Assembly (NCBI GenBank): GCA_023374045.1
Contig: CM041778.1
Span: 400,394,438-400,458,437, forward strand
From: Limonium bicolor
Lineage: Eukaryota; Streptophyta; Magnoliopsida; Caryophyllales; Plumbaginaceae
Length of the DNA stretch: 64,000 nucleotides
Reading direction: 5' to 3'
Positions 10,193 to 20,835 of the stretch are shown here, in pieces. The notes under the pieces were generated by a model. It was not told the origin of the DNA. It was given only the letters and a program-made list of their open reading frames with translations, and did not search any database. The translations under genes were made by a program, and so were the position numbers. Positions within the stretch are counted from its first letter, which is position 1. Every line of letters starts with the position of its first letter.

Positions 10193-13100
10193 TCAAAACC
10201 ATATTAAGCGCTGTTCATTAAGATGTTTAATCACACGCTTGGAGTCTCGAGCTGCAGCCAAATGGTCCTGCAAGAAAGAAGTCTGTCTTATAGAAGAAAA
10301 ACATAGGAGTGATAATATGTACTATTGGGGTTTCATCCAGACTTTATCCTAATACTACTAATTTAGTCAAGACAAACTCAGAAACAAGAACATCATATCA
10401 TGTACACAAATGAAGCGAATCTAAAAGAAATTAAAATTGAGAAAGTATGATGCAAGACAATAATCTTACCGAAATAAAATCAAATGCTTTTGTATCCTCT
10501 TTCTTTGTATTATTCATCGTCACAGCACTTCCTTGATTGGGAATACTCCCGTTAAAAATGTCAGGGAGTGCGGAAGGTCCACCGTTTGGTCCCTCAGAAC
10601 CAAAAGCAGCAGCGGCACTTTGGGAGTTCAAGTTGTTCATATGCTGAAGATTTGCCATAGCGGCGAACAACTGCTGTTGAGAGAGAAAACCACCCATTGC
10701 ACCATAATTAATTGGCTGAGAAGGATAACCTTGATTAAACATCATCCCAGGTGCCATGTTGAATGGCATAGGAGGGCCTGCTGGGTGAACATGAGCAGCT
10801 GCAGAAGCTATCTGAGAATAGTTGACCCCAGCATTCACAGAATTTACAGAGACACGGGATTGAGCCTTATCAGAAGAGTGTGTATCAAGCAACTCACTAG
10901 GAAAGGCACCACCTAGGTTCATACTTGATCCATTGGAGCTTATTGATAACCCGGCCATTAAATTATCAACACCATTACTTTGACTTTGTTGATCAAAAGA
11001 AAGGTCTGAATTGGAACCAAAATATTCAAAAGGGACGGAACTAGTAGTACTCTTAGCCACGTGATGAACTCCATTTGATCCAGAGTCATCTCCAACAGTC
11101 ATTCCTGCGAAGAGATCATCTCCTTTGTCTTCACCCACTGTGAAATGAGACATCGGCAAATGGGTCATCATCACTCTTCTGCATGCTGGTTTCAGCAGCA
11201 GCAGTGCTTAGGTTATCATTAAATAAGTCATCTATCAAGGGAGCAGATGAGATAGGTTGATTTGCAACACTTTGCTCTTCTTGGCATTTTGAAGAATCAT
11301 CCAGTGTTAGTAATCATCTTGATCTCCAGTGTCTATTAGGTCAGGCATCTCAACCTTCTGCATAGGTTCTGACTTTGAAGGAATTGTGATGCCAGACTGG
11401 CCTCCACCAAGAAGATTCAAGACCTGTTTGCACACCGGATCACCCATTGAAGTCAATTTATTCAAACGTATATATAAATTAACAAGTATTTTAAGTACCT
11501 TGGTTGCCTTTTCTCTAACAGAGGCTTGAGGAGATTCCGAACATCTAACAACAATATCAATGTTTTCACTGAAGTAAGAAGCAATAGCAGAAAAGTGTTC
11601 GTCATCTGTCTTCCGCAGAATTGCTTCAAGGACACAAATTGCTTTCATCCGGACCTGAAGATGATAAGTTTCCTCCTTGAGAACCAAGTCCATAAGCACA
11701 GTGTATTCTCATATACAACACACAGCTTGTATGCATGATAAGCATGAAACAGAGAGAGGGAGATCATGTTCATACAAAAAATTAAAGAGAAAAAAACCTG
11801 ACTAAAAGTAAGCTGTCTAGCGCCGAAGAAAAGCTTTGGACATATCATTTTTTTACACTTTAATTCCAATAAAAGAAAAAAGGAAGGGGATCAAAAGACG
11901 TTCTCCAGAACATTATTCAAAGAAATAAGAGAAAGGGATCATGTCCAGAGATCCACAATTGCCTGAAACATGTGATGAATATCAAGCGAAGTTTCTGGTA
12001 GTACAAAGCATGAAACCACAAAACAATTGTGCATGTCAGCCACTTAAAATTATGAGACCTGAACATGATGTAAAAACTGCACTTCTTTTTTTCATTCAGG
12101 CAGAGAAGGCAAGAGGCAAAAGGAAATTCACCAGGTTATCATCAACAACACAAAACCGTTCTATATAGGACGGGGAATGCTTGAATTTCATCCAAACGGT
12201 TTCATAGTATGCAGCATTAGCCCTAAAACAAAACACATGCCTGCCACAAGGAGCTTGTAGCTTAGATTCAAGAGCATGACATAAAGCCAATGCATCCAAC
12301 TTTGATGCCTCCAGTAGGAAAGCTTGTAAAGCATCTCTTGTTGGCTGAAGCCTAACACCTCCCGATGTCACAATGGTCTCCAGCAGCCTCTCTTCACGAG
12401 TCTTTCTGTTCTGTCAGTATAACTTGAACTCGAATCTCCATTGCTAGTTTCCTCCCTGTTCATCCTTGATTCTTGTCCCCATGTACCAGCATTCAAATTC
12501 TTTGAGCTTCCTGAAGCACCCAAATTTCCACCACGATACTCTGTCCTGTCATACTTTTCAGTATAGTCCATCTCATTTGTCAAAGACCGTCTTAGGGTGG
12601 GACCCTTGTAATTCCCAGTGTCATTGCTTCTTGGGATCTGCCCTTGGTCAAATTACTGATTCCTTGCTTAATAGAAGCACTTCCAATATCAACACCTCGC
12701 TGAAAACGACTTTTTGTCCTCATAATGAGGTGCATAATTTGTGTTTCCAAAGCCTTCTATTCTTCGGGTTACATTTTCAGCTGGAGAAGGTTTACCATCA
12801 TCAGTAGAAAATATGGCAGAGAGAGCCTCTTGAGCAGTTTCTCTCACAGATTTGTTCAAAGCATCCCCCTTCAGAGGATCTGGCTGGCCTCTATAATGTA
12901 CCAACTGGCGAACTGCAACTGAATGTCTTTGCATCTGTCTCCTGAACTCTGCGCCAGATTTTCCCACTGAATATTTGATGACCCTTAGAGCCTGCAGAAG
13001 ACCATAATGCCAACATACGCATCAAGATGTCAGAGATTAAGCTTGCCAAGGTACAAAACAGGTCATTTACATTGTGGACCAGCATTTTCTGCAGTCACAA

Positions 13101-13706
13101 AATTCGAGCCCCTTAAGTTTCACACTGAGGTCAACAGAGAACAAGAAACGACTTATCTTCTGGCTATTGTCATAATAAGGGTTTTTTGTTAATGACCATA
13201 ATTTTATTGCTGTAAGCTATGACTCCGTTCAGTGTTATTAAAATGTTTAGATGTCTTTCGCAGTGATGTTAAGTTGGTCATTATTAGAATGATTTTCACC
13301 CAGATACTAATCCAACTGAGATAACGAAAAGAGTGAAAACATTCTATGTTTGGATTGTCACGAGCAATGAGAAAAGAGAAGTGATCTCACTCAGAACGAC
13401 TAGCAAAAACTCGGGCCATAACAGTCAATCTACTGGGTGCCAGAGAGGTAGATGATATCAGACTATATGTTCAAACTAGAAGAAAAAAGGAACAATACCT
13501 TCTGTTTGACGATGGGGCTCTTGTGATCCAGTCTCTTCAGTACAAATTCATGATACTTCCTTGACTATACTCGCATGCGAACCTCTAAGAAGCTCGCAAA
13601 TCTCTTCCAATTTGTACACAGGGGTGACTTTATCTTCGTCCGACGTCGCTCCATCGATCATACGAGATCTCCAGTACGACTCCACCGCCCTTCTGCTGGA
13701 CTCCAT
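10193..13706 (-). CDS. MTV1: MTV1 / tepsin-like ENTH adaptor (frame broken as given)
   Basis: Exons on the minus strand: 13706-13499, 12991-12241, 11654-11499, 11423-10470 and 10267-10193. Corrected for eight 1-base breaks they total 716 codons, close to the family. The N-terminus (MESSRRAVESYWRSRMI, then KLEEICELLRGSHASIVKE and KSGAEFRR) is the ENTH domain. A VHS/ENTH-like second domain holds TSGGVRLQPTRDALQAFLLE and VRMKAICVLEAILRK. The low-complexity tail has DLIDTGD, DDDPFADVSFH, LFAGMTV (11094-11114) and KAFDFISDHLAAARDSKRV. Plant MTV1 is a trans-Golgi clathrin adaptor needed for vacuolar cargo sorting. LFAGMTV fits the tepsin motif LFxG[M/L]x[L/V] that binds the AP-4 beta appendage. Intron 11498-11424 is only 75 nt and in frame; intron 2 has a GC donor (12240-12239). 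Either a pseudogene or, more likely, a sound gene with sequence errors. Confidence 0.88.
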
Positions 13707-14299
13707 CTCAGATTCGCTTGTATACCCAAAGCCCCAAGATCAACCACACAATAAAAAGCCTCGAATAAAAATCTTGAATCAGGCGAGCTCTAATCCAAAT
13801 CGGACCGCGAGAGTAGAAATTCAAGCTCACCGGGCTGCTAAACAACCCCACATACGTTATAAATCGATACCAGTACTCGAAATTTAAACTAATCTTTGAC
13901 CAAAATTGATGGGGTAATTATACGATCTAGAAACAGAAGGAAGATTCCAGGTCGCCGGGAAAAGGAATTAAAGGGGGAGCCAGATAGAGAGATATGAGTT
14001 CAGCGAAGCAAAAAAAGGAGGTCACCGTCCCTGGGTGGTGGTCGACGATATGGTGGATAGACCACACCTACGCGCATGAGCATATCTACCTTCGCAGAGA
14101 AAGGAGAAGAAGGGCGTGAATTAGGCTGGCTTCAAAGTTCAACCCCCATTTTACGTTGAGTTTTCGGTTAATTATACTTTTCTGTTTTCTCTGTTCTCAA
14201 CTCCTGCCCCAACATCATTAATTTGGATTGTAGAAGAACAACCAAGTTAAAAGAAAATAATTTCTTTAAAAAAATTAGCAAAGAGGAGACATCGGTAAC
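13707..14299 (-). promoter_or_regulatory. MTV1 5' UTR and promoter region
   Basis: This is the minus-strand upstream side of the MTV1 start codon (13706-13704). The plus-strand open frame 13561-13887 overlaps exon 1 and is a shadow. No clear TATA box was found; the sequence turns A+T rich beyond about 14150. Confidence 0.4.
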
Positions 14300-14889
14300 T
14301 AGGCTGCCCATGGTAGGTTAACCGTTTTCGGTTAACCGGGTCTTCGGTTTTCAAAAATCCATTCCATTACCATTTCGTTTAAATCGGTTAATTAACCTGA
14401 TTCGGTTAACCGTTTAATTCGGTTTTCTAAAATCTAATTTCATTACCATTCTGTTTAGACTAGTTAACCTTTAGTTCGGTTCGATTTTATCAGGTCACCT
14501 TGTAGTTCTGTATTTTTTTAATTGATTGGACCTATACTATTAATATTATAGTACAACATTGATCATGCACCTAAATCATGAGTGACAAATCAAACACAAG
14601 TGATAAAAAATATTATATTGTGCATATTCCCTCAATAGCTAACATTAATTATTATATAAGGTGAACATTAATATTTAAAGATTTTGATTGTTTATATATC
14701 GGTAACCACGGTTAACCGAGCGCTTAACCATTCTAGAAAATTTAATACCGTTACCGAAACTGAAACCGGTCAATTTACATGGTTCGGTTAACCATACCGC
14801 AAGAACCGGTACGGTTAACCTGAAAACAGGTACGGTTCACTTCGGTTTCGGTCGGATATCACGGTTTCGGAATTTTTTGGGCAGCCCTA
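14300..14889. mobile_element. hAT-type MITE rich in GGTTAACCG motifs
   Basis: Terminal inverted repeats TAGGCTGCCCA (14300) and TGGGCAGCCCTA (ending 14889) are flanked by 8-bp target duplications tcggtaac (14292-14299) and ttggtaac (14890-14897). The arms are filled with GGTTAACCG/CGGTTAACC repeats. Non-coding. Ends of the same family occur at 46966 and 61431. Confidence 0.85.
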
Positions 14890-15490
14890 TTGGTAACTTT
14901 GATTAGGTTGATCGGTCTGTTCGGTTCATTTTAAAATCATTTGATCGGTTCAGGTTGATTTGTATCATGTAGATTATGTTTATGTTTTTTAGTATGTCTG
15001 GGTAATCTAGTTTGGATGAGATTCGTTTAAAGTGACAAATCATTTTAATCAGTATATTATATATGTGTTAGGTCATTATGGGGATTCAGTCGATTTCGAT
15101 TTGGGTGATTACGATTCGGGTAACTTTAATCTAAATTACTTTTGGTTGGTCCTATTATAGTTCGGTTTGATTTGGTTAGAATTTCAGATTTCGGCTCATT
15201 TTATATATTATATTATTGGATCAAATTTCGGTTTCGAATTGTATTGGTTAGGTTTATAAGAATACTAATGCGCTCAAAGGAGGTACCGAACTTGGTTATT
15301 CACTTCTCATTAGTCTCGCCTTAAGAGCAGACTATGTTGGTTTGGTTTGATTTGTTGTACCGGTGGATTGATAACATCCAAAGTGTGTCTAGCACTCATT
15401 AGTCTCGTCTTAAGAGCAGACTGTGCGCTCTTGATGTCAAATATTTAAGTTTTCTAGATCTATAACAATGGTTGTATTGTCTTACAAATT
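14890..15490. other. TCGGTT-rich low-complexity DNA, no gene
   Basis: Degenerate TTCGGTT/GGTTCGG motifs, probably an old repeat. A roughly 90-bp tandem pair shares 'cattagtctcg.cttaagagcagact' (near 15308 and 15396). No coding signal. Confidence 0.4.
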
Positions 15491-15496
15491 ACAAGA

Positions 15497-17043
15497 CTAA
15501 CAATCGTACCTATTTGTCATTGTGTTGCCCAAGTGCAACACATTCGTGACCCAAGCCTCCACGAACATTTCCTTGTGTTTCTCCCAAACTGCCGCCACAT
15601 ACATAATGAAGCGTGTATAGCATCTGCATGTATTCTTGAATACGTGGAGGCTGTCGTTGTACTCCTGCTCTGTGCTTGAGTCGACAACCGAATTCCATAT
15701 TCGGACTGCAGCTACCGCCCTTCCTCTATTACCCAAGTACGTCTTCACCTTCCTCTGGATGTTCGTACTTATGTGCCACCGACAGAGAAGATGATGAGAT
15801 TCAGGAATTACCTCTTGTAAGGCATTCATCAGTGCTAGACATCTATCGGTGATAAATGTTGAGGCTTTAGTGCGACCAAGGATCTCCTTTAATTGTTCAA
15901 GTGCCCATACGTACGTGTCTGTTGATTCTGATACAGAAAGGCGAAGACAATGCTAAAGTACTTCCCTATACTTATCACTCTGATGAACTGAACCAAAGAC
16001 ATTTTTGTGATGTTTGTTTGTAGGTCGCATCAATACCTATGACGTATGGAAAAGTGTGCAATAGTTCTCTTGAGGTAGGGTGTGCGAAGAAGATGGACCC
16101 AAGTCGTGTTCGATCCCCTAAATTGATAAAGTATCCAAAATCAAGTTAACTATCAACTTAATATGAAACGTAAAGGATTATAGTCATTTGAAACAACATA
16201 AGTTGACTTACTTGGTTCTATCGTGTAATCATAGTAGGAGTTGTTTTTATTAGATCACCCAATAAAGTCTACACTGTAGAATGACCATTTCTCTTTTCGA
16301 GTTTTATCTTTAGAATCCGGTTGTATATATCTTTCTGGGTACCGACGTGCCGAGGTTAATTGTGGTGAGCTTTGAATAAATTACAGAAGGTGGCACACCG
16401 ACTCGGAACCTCTGATCGATCATGATCATCTTCTCTTCAGTTAGGCGCATACCCACACAATGACCCTCTATCCACTCAGCAAGATCATGATATGTTATCC
16501 ATTAATCACATTCAACACACACCCGAAGCGTGTGAAATACCCCTTAATTTTAAAAGGACATAAACATTTCATTGAACCAGATGATCTGCATCGGATGATG
16601 ACACCAGGTTGTTGTTTCCTTTGTGGTTTCCAATACCTCTCGCATGTTATGTTGAAAGTTTGGCCTACTCGAGAACTTTGAATTATGGTGTATACATGGT
16701 TGGGATGGCCAACACTATCTACCCAAGCTTTCGCTTCTTTTTTACCCTTAAATGTCTGATCTGTTTCAAATAAGAAACATGCATCCACCACCAGAGGTCG
16801 ATTATACATCTGTTGAATGTAGTTATCCATCTTTGCATGGTGATCTTGAACTCCATCAAAATTATCCCAACTTTCATCAGTAGTTGAGTCACTTACCTGC
16901 AATAAGGGTTGAGAGAATGTTAGACGAATGTTTAAATATACAATATTAGTGTGACAATGATTTACAAAAACATAAAATAGAAAATATACTTACCCCGCTT
17001 GATACTGGAACATAATCATGATCAGAATCTGAAGATTGACTCA
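15497..17043 (-). pseudogene. FAR1/MULE-type transposase, broken
   Basis: Minus-strand remains of a Mutator-like transposase with a WRKY-GCM1 (FAR1-type) zinc finger. A first exon at 17043-16994 starts MSQSSDSDHDYVPVSSG and ends at a GTAAG donor. Exon 2 (about 16905 down) is acidic, then has FKGKKEAKAWVDSV, FNITCERYWKP and CLCPFKIKGYF, the Cys positions of the WRKY-GCM1 finger, followed out of frame by LAEWIEGHCVGMRL. The MULE domain is marked by an FHTFPYVIGIDATYK-like stretch near 16050, TDRCLALMNAL, and the piece at 15829-15497 with ESHHLLCRWHI. Stops and frame changes between blocks show it is inactive. Confidence 0.75.
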
Positions 17044-17160
17044 TGTCTAGCTACTTGGACACTTCTACGAAATATTTTTGGCGAGAGAGTCTGGAGATGG
17101 TGTAATAGATTTGAGAATATGAAGAGTGAGTGTGTAAAGACGAAATGAAGGAGGAATCCC

Positions 17161-17170
17161 TTATATAGAG
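17161..17170 (-). promoter_or_regulatory. TATA box of the MULE transposase
   Basis: On the minus strand the sequence reads CTCTATATAAGG, about 120 bp before the ATG at 17043. The 96-bp tandem array starts just upstream of it, so the array occupies the transposase promoter region. Confidence 0.5.
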
Positions 17171-17219
17171 GCTGGTCATGACCTAATCACAAGGTTACAA
17201 GTTCGAAAATGGTAACCTG

Positions 17220-18262
17220 GTACATGTACCTCATGTACTGGATGCAGTCCTAATGTACGGGAATAGTGACCTGGTATGTGTACCTCTATGGGAACAGTGA
17301 TTTGGTATGCGTACCTGTTGCTAGCAAAAGTAATTACCAACGGTAACCTTTAATTCACTTTGTACCAGATGCAGTCATATTGTATGGGAATAGTGACCTG
17401 GTACGTGTACCTCTTGTTGGCAAAAGTAATTACCAACTGTAACTTTTGATTCACTTTGTACTAGATGCAGTCCTATTGTTCAGGAACAGTGACCTGGTAC
17501 ATATACCTCTTGCTGGCAAAAGTAATTACCAATAGTAACTTTTAATTCACTTTATATCGGATGTAGTCCTATTGTACGGGAACAGTGACTTGGTACGTGT
17601 ACCTCTTGCTGGCAAAAGTAATTACCAACGGAACTTTTAATTCACTTTGTACCAGATGTAGTCCTATTGTACGGGAACAGTGACCTGGTACGTGTACCTC
17701 TTACTGACAAAAGTAATTACCAACGGTAACTTTTAATTTACTTTGTACCGGATGCAGTCCTATTGTCCGGGAACAGTGACCTGGTACGTGTACCTCTTGC
17801 TGGCAAAAGTAATTACCAACGGTAACTTTTAATTCACTTTGTATCGGATGCAGTCCTATTGTACAGGAACAGTGACTTGGTACGTGTGACTCTTGCTGGA
17901 AAAAGTAATTACCAACGGTAAATTTTAATTCACTTTGTACCAGATGCCGTCCTATGGTACGGGAACAGTGACCTGGTACGTGTACTTCTTGCAGACAAAA
18001 GTAATTATCAACGGTAACTTTTAATTCACTTTGTACCGGATGCAGTCCTATTGTATGAGAACTGTGACCTAGTATGTGTACCTCTTGCAGGCAAAAGTAA
18101 TTACCAACAGTAACTTTTAATTCACTTTGTGTCAGATGCAGTCCTATTGTACGGGAACATTGCCTGGTACGTGTACCTCTTGCTGACAAAAGTAATTACC
18201 AACGGTAACTTTTAATTCACTTTGTACCGGATGTAGTCCTATTGTACATGAACTATGTCTTT
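17220..18262. repeat. 96-bp tandem array, about 11 units
   Basis: The unit contains gtcctattgtacgggaacag, gtacctcttgctggcaaaag and taattaccaacggtaac. The marker gtcctatt recurs at 17247, 17374, 17470, 17566, 17661, 17757, 17853, 17949, 18045, 18141 and 18237, so the step is 96 bp with one 127-bp and one 95-bp step. Because 96 is a multiple of three, the minus strand stays open over five units (17701-18189), giving a 32-residue repeat with TIGLHPVQSELKVTVGNYF; this has no start context and I do not regard it as a proven gene. Related words (tttgtaccrgat) recur at about 19396 and 27190. Confidence 0.9.
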
Positions 18263-18477
18263 TAGGCGTCATGTTTACTTTTCTGCAATGTGTTATCAAT
18301 TCAACAGATTTATCAGTCATGTCTTAATCTAGGACAATAACAAAGGGGTATTCCAACCAATTCGTTATTCATTTCTTGCTCTTAATATTTGTCCACTTAC
18401 TCACAGAGTGAAGTCTTCATACCTTACGCCACAACTTGATTTCAGTCATAAACTATTGTCCAGTCGTCACTAAGAAT

Positions 18478-19264
18478 GACACCCAAGAAGGAACTCTCAC
18501 TTAAAGCATAAAAATTCATCAAAAGAAAGCAAGTCTGGACGACACCAAAAACCTCCATATCTAAAGGTTCATCCTCCAAAAGTAAAATCTCAACCAGCAG
18601 AAAGATCCCAGAGAATATAATTCTAAGCAGTGGTTCCTCATCTTCTAACCGGTCGGAGGGCACGATGTTCACTGACTTTGATGTAGACTCTGATTTCTTC
18701 AGAGAAATAGGGTCCAACAATTTCATCTACAACGATGAAGTACCTATTATCTACTCAATGTCAACTCCTAGACAATGTTACCATTCCAATGTCAAACTGA
18801 CATGTAACACCATTCAAAACAGGTTAATGCATTACCTTTTGATGCAGAATCCATAACAAGGAAGAAGATCCCAGAGATTATATTCTAAGCAGTGACTTCT
18901 CATCTTCGAACCGGTCAGAGGGCACAAACGTTCTCACCGACTTTGATGTAGACTCTGATTCTTCAGAGAAATAGGGTCCAAAAATTGCACCTATAATGAT
19001 GAAGCCCTATTCAATGGTTACTCAACGCCAACTCCTAGACAATATCCCAACACCATTCAACACCAGGTTAATGCATTAACTTCTGATGCAGAATCCATGA
19101 CAAGGAAGAAGATCCCAGAGATTATCATTCTAAGCAGTGACTCCTCATCTTCGAACTGGTCGGAGGGCATAGATGATAGTGGAGACACCAATGCGTTGAT
19201 AGAATGCACACATTCAAATTGGCTTCAAGACACAACAAACTATTATAGGATGTACTTTGATTAA
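18478..19264 (+). pseudogene. Broken gene with three SUMO-interaction-like modules
   Basis: Plus-strand coding traces in three tandem copies of about 250 bp (markers near 18602, 18864 and 19108). Copy 1 follows a basic Ser/Lys stretch (FIKRKQVWTTPKTSISKG) and reads IPENIILSSGSSSSNRSEG, then FTDFDVDSD. Copy 3 reads KKIPEIIILSSDSSSSNWSEG and continues to a stop at about 19264 (NYYRMYFD). IIILSSDSSSS has the form of a SUMO-interacting motif: a hydrophobic core followed by a Ser/Asp run. Stops interrupt copy 2. I do not recognise the family. Its place between the MULE transposase and another transposon gene suggests an accessory gene of that element. Confidence 0.5.
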
Positions 19265-19489
19265 TTAAGGCTAAGTGTTCTTTGCCTCTTTTTACTGTAT
19301 CTTTACATTTGAACGTCACTATATTATGTAGCTCCTACATTGTCAGGTCGTGCCTTAAGCAATCTCCAAAAAAATAATAATTAGTATCTAACTTTTGTAC
19401 CAGATACAGTCATAGCTGTTCCATGTTACCGTTTTACCCTAACTTTTTGCACTAGTCGTTAGGCATGTCAGTAACCATTAATCTTGTAT

Positions 19490-19497
19490 TATAAAAG
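19490..19497 (+). promoter_or_regulatory. TATA box before the PB1-like ORF
   Basis: TATAAAAG, 56 bp before the ATG at 19553, followed by a C/T-rich leader. Together with the minus-strand TATA at 17161 it gives a divergent arrangement around the tandem repeats. Confidence 0.5.
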
Positions 19498-19552
19498 GGG
19501 GTATGGGTCTCCCAACATACTCATTCCTTACCTCCTACTCTCAAAATATTGT

Positions 19553-20430
19553 ATGACTCCTACCACGAAAGGTGCAAGGGGCATTGCACATCAGAGCCGT
19601 CTTACGGTTCGGCAAGTGTTGAGTCCTGGATCAGGGCGGAGACAGGGTGCGACGTGGTCCGTTAGCACACCTTACTGACTCGTACTAGTTGGGGTCTTTG
19701 GCTGTTGGACTGTTGGAGGCCCGACGGTGCCGAGGACGAGTGCGGCCGCTAAGGGACGCACATGTACTCGGGCTGCAGGGAGAGGGACGGAGTTGACTCA
19801 GTCTGAGCTGCGGCCTGGCATTCGACCGAGGCAAGTGGGCCACGGAATGTGAGTCAGTGAAGGAACTTGTCGTTGGGAGGTTTAAGTCCACTCTTGACTC
19901 TTGCTTGTGGCTAAGTGGATGGTTGTTCCATCTGCACTGAATAATAGGCTGGTTGGGTCTTTTGACCCAACGCCGGTGATGCCTAATTGGTCTTATGGCC
20001 TAATCCGTAAGAGCCCCTTGGGGTCTCGCTTCCGCACAAAAATTTCCGGATTAAGGTTGGGCATTGTTACAATTGCGGTTCGTATCTATCACTTGCTCTT
20101 CGTTTCCTTTCGTGACGTTAATTTCGTATCTACTTTGCAACACTTTGCTCTCAGAAATCAAATGTTTCCTTTCAGTTTGCACGTTTTATGTATCTACTGC
20201 CATCATGGTGCACAGTTCGAGCGAAGGATGGGGCATATCCGCGTAGAGATAAGTATGTCATATCCTAGTAATCTTCATGATCTACAACAACAAGTATTTC
20301 GTGCTCTATAGTCCCTCCTCGGTAGAATAAACATAGCAACAATGGTGTATTTGGGACTGGAGGGTGACTACGAGTGGACTTTTATGCATGTACAAATTGA
20401 TTCATTAGTTCGCCGGATGATGGAAAATTA
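19553..20430 (+). pseudogene. Transposon ORF with a PB1-like end, several stops
   Basis: One frame from the ATG at 19553 runs to 20311 with in-frame stops: MTPTTKGARGIAHQ, a basic segment with PTVPRTSAAAKGR, then VAKWMVVPSALNNRLVGSFD, then MSYPSNLHDLQQQVFRAL. After that, and across a stop, come VYLGLEGDYEW and DSLVRRMMENY. The last part resembles the PB1-like N-terminal region of plant Mutator-type transposases. The segment 19680-19860 is clearly GC richer than its surroundings. Function is not assigned beyond probable MULE origin. Confidence 0.35.
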
Positions 20431-20650
20431 TATGGAATGATTTCATGGAACTTATTCCATTACTTATTATTTATGATCCTATTGAGCCTGGTGATGATGA
20501 TTTCCAATAGCAAGAAACAACTATAGGACAACGAATAGAGAGACCATGGTCAGGAAACAATTAGGTTACTGGTTATTGCGTAATTGATGTTATTATAAAC
20601 AATTGATATCTTCTTTAGGAATCTTATGGGTTGGCATGGTGAATCCAGTT
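20431..20650. other. No feature seen
   Basis: A+T-rich sequence with short open pieces only; possibly the rest of the decayed transposon ORF upstream. Confidence 0.3.
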
Positions 20651-20835
20651 AAGGTTTCTACATTTGGATATATTTCAGTTCTCATGGCAGTAATATTAGG
20701 TTTTTAATGAAACAATCCCACATATCATATCAATAAAACTTCTAACATAAAATGATTTAAGGTTTCTAAATTTGGATATATTTCAGTTCTCGTGGTAGTA
20801 ATAGGTTTGTAAGGAAACAATCCCACATATCATGT
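20651..20835. repeat. 108-bp tandem repeat, interrupted by the LINE
   Basis: Units beginning aaggtttctacatttggata start at 20651, 20759 and, beyond the LINE, 23726. The second unit is split by the LINE insertion and resumes at 23691 with atatcaatgaaacttctaac. The first unit shows the uninterrupted site (cacatatcatatcaataaaa). Confidence 0.75.

Noticed and set aside
11174..11307. Extra intron in MTV1 around the DQDDY stop, using the TACTAAC sequence as branch point
   Set aside because: No GT donor lies in range, and the following frame is contiguous with conserved protein, so a 1-base break fits better.
17701..18189. 162-codon minus-strand open frame with a 32-residue repeat
   Set aside because: It is produced by the 96-bp tandem array, whose period is a multiple of three; no start context, no homologue recognised, and other units contain stops.
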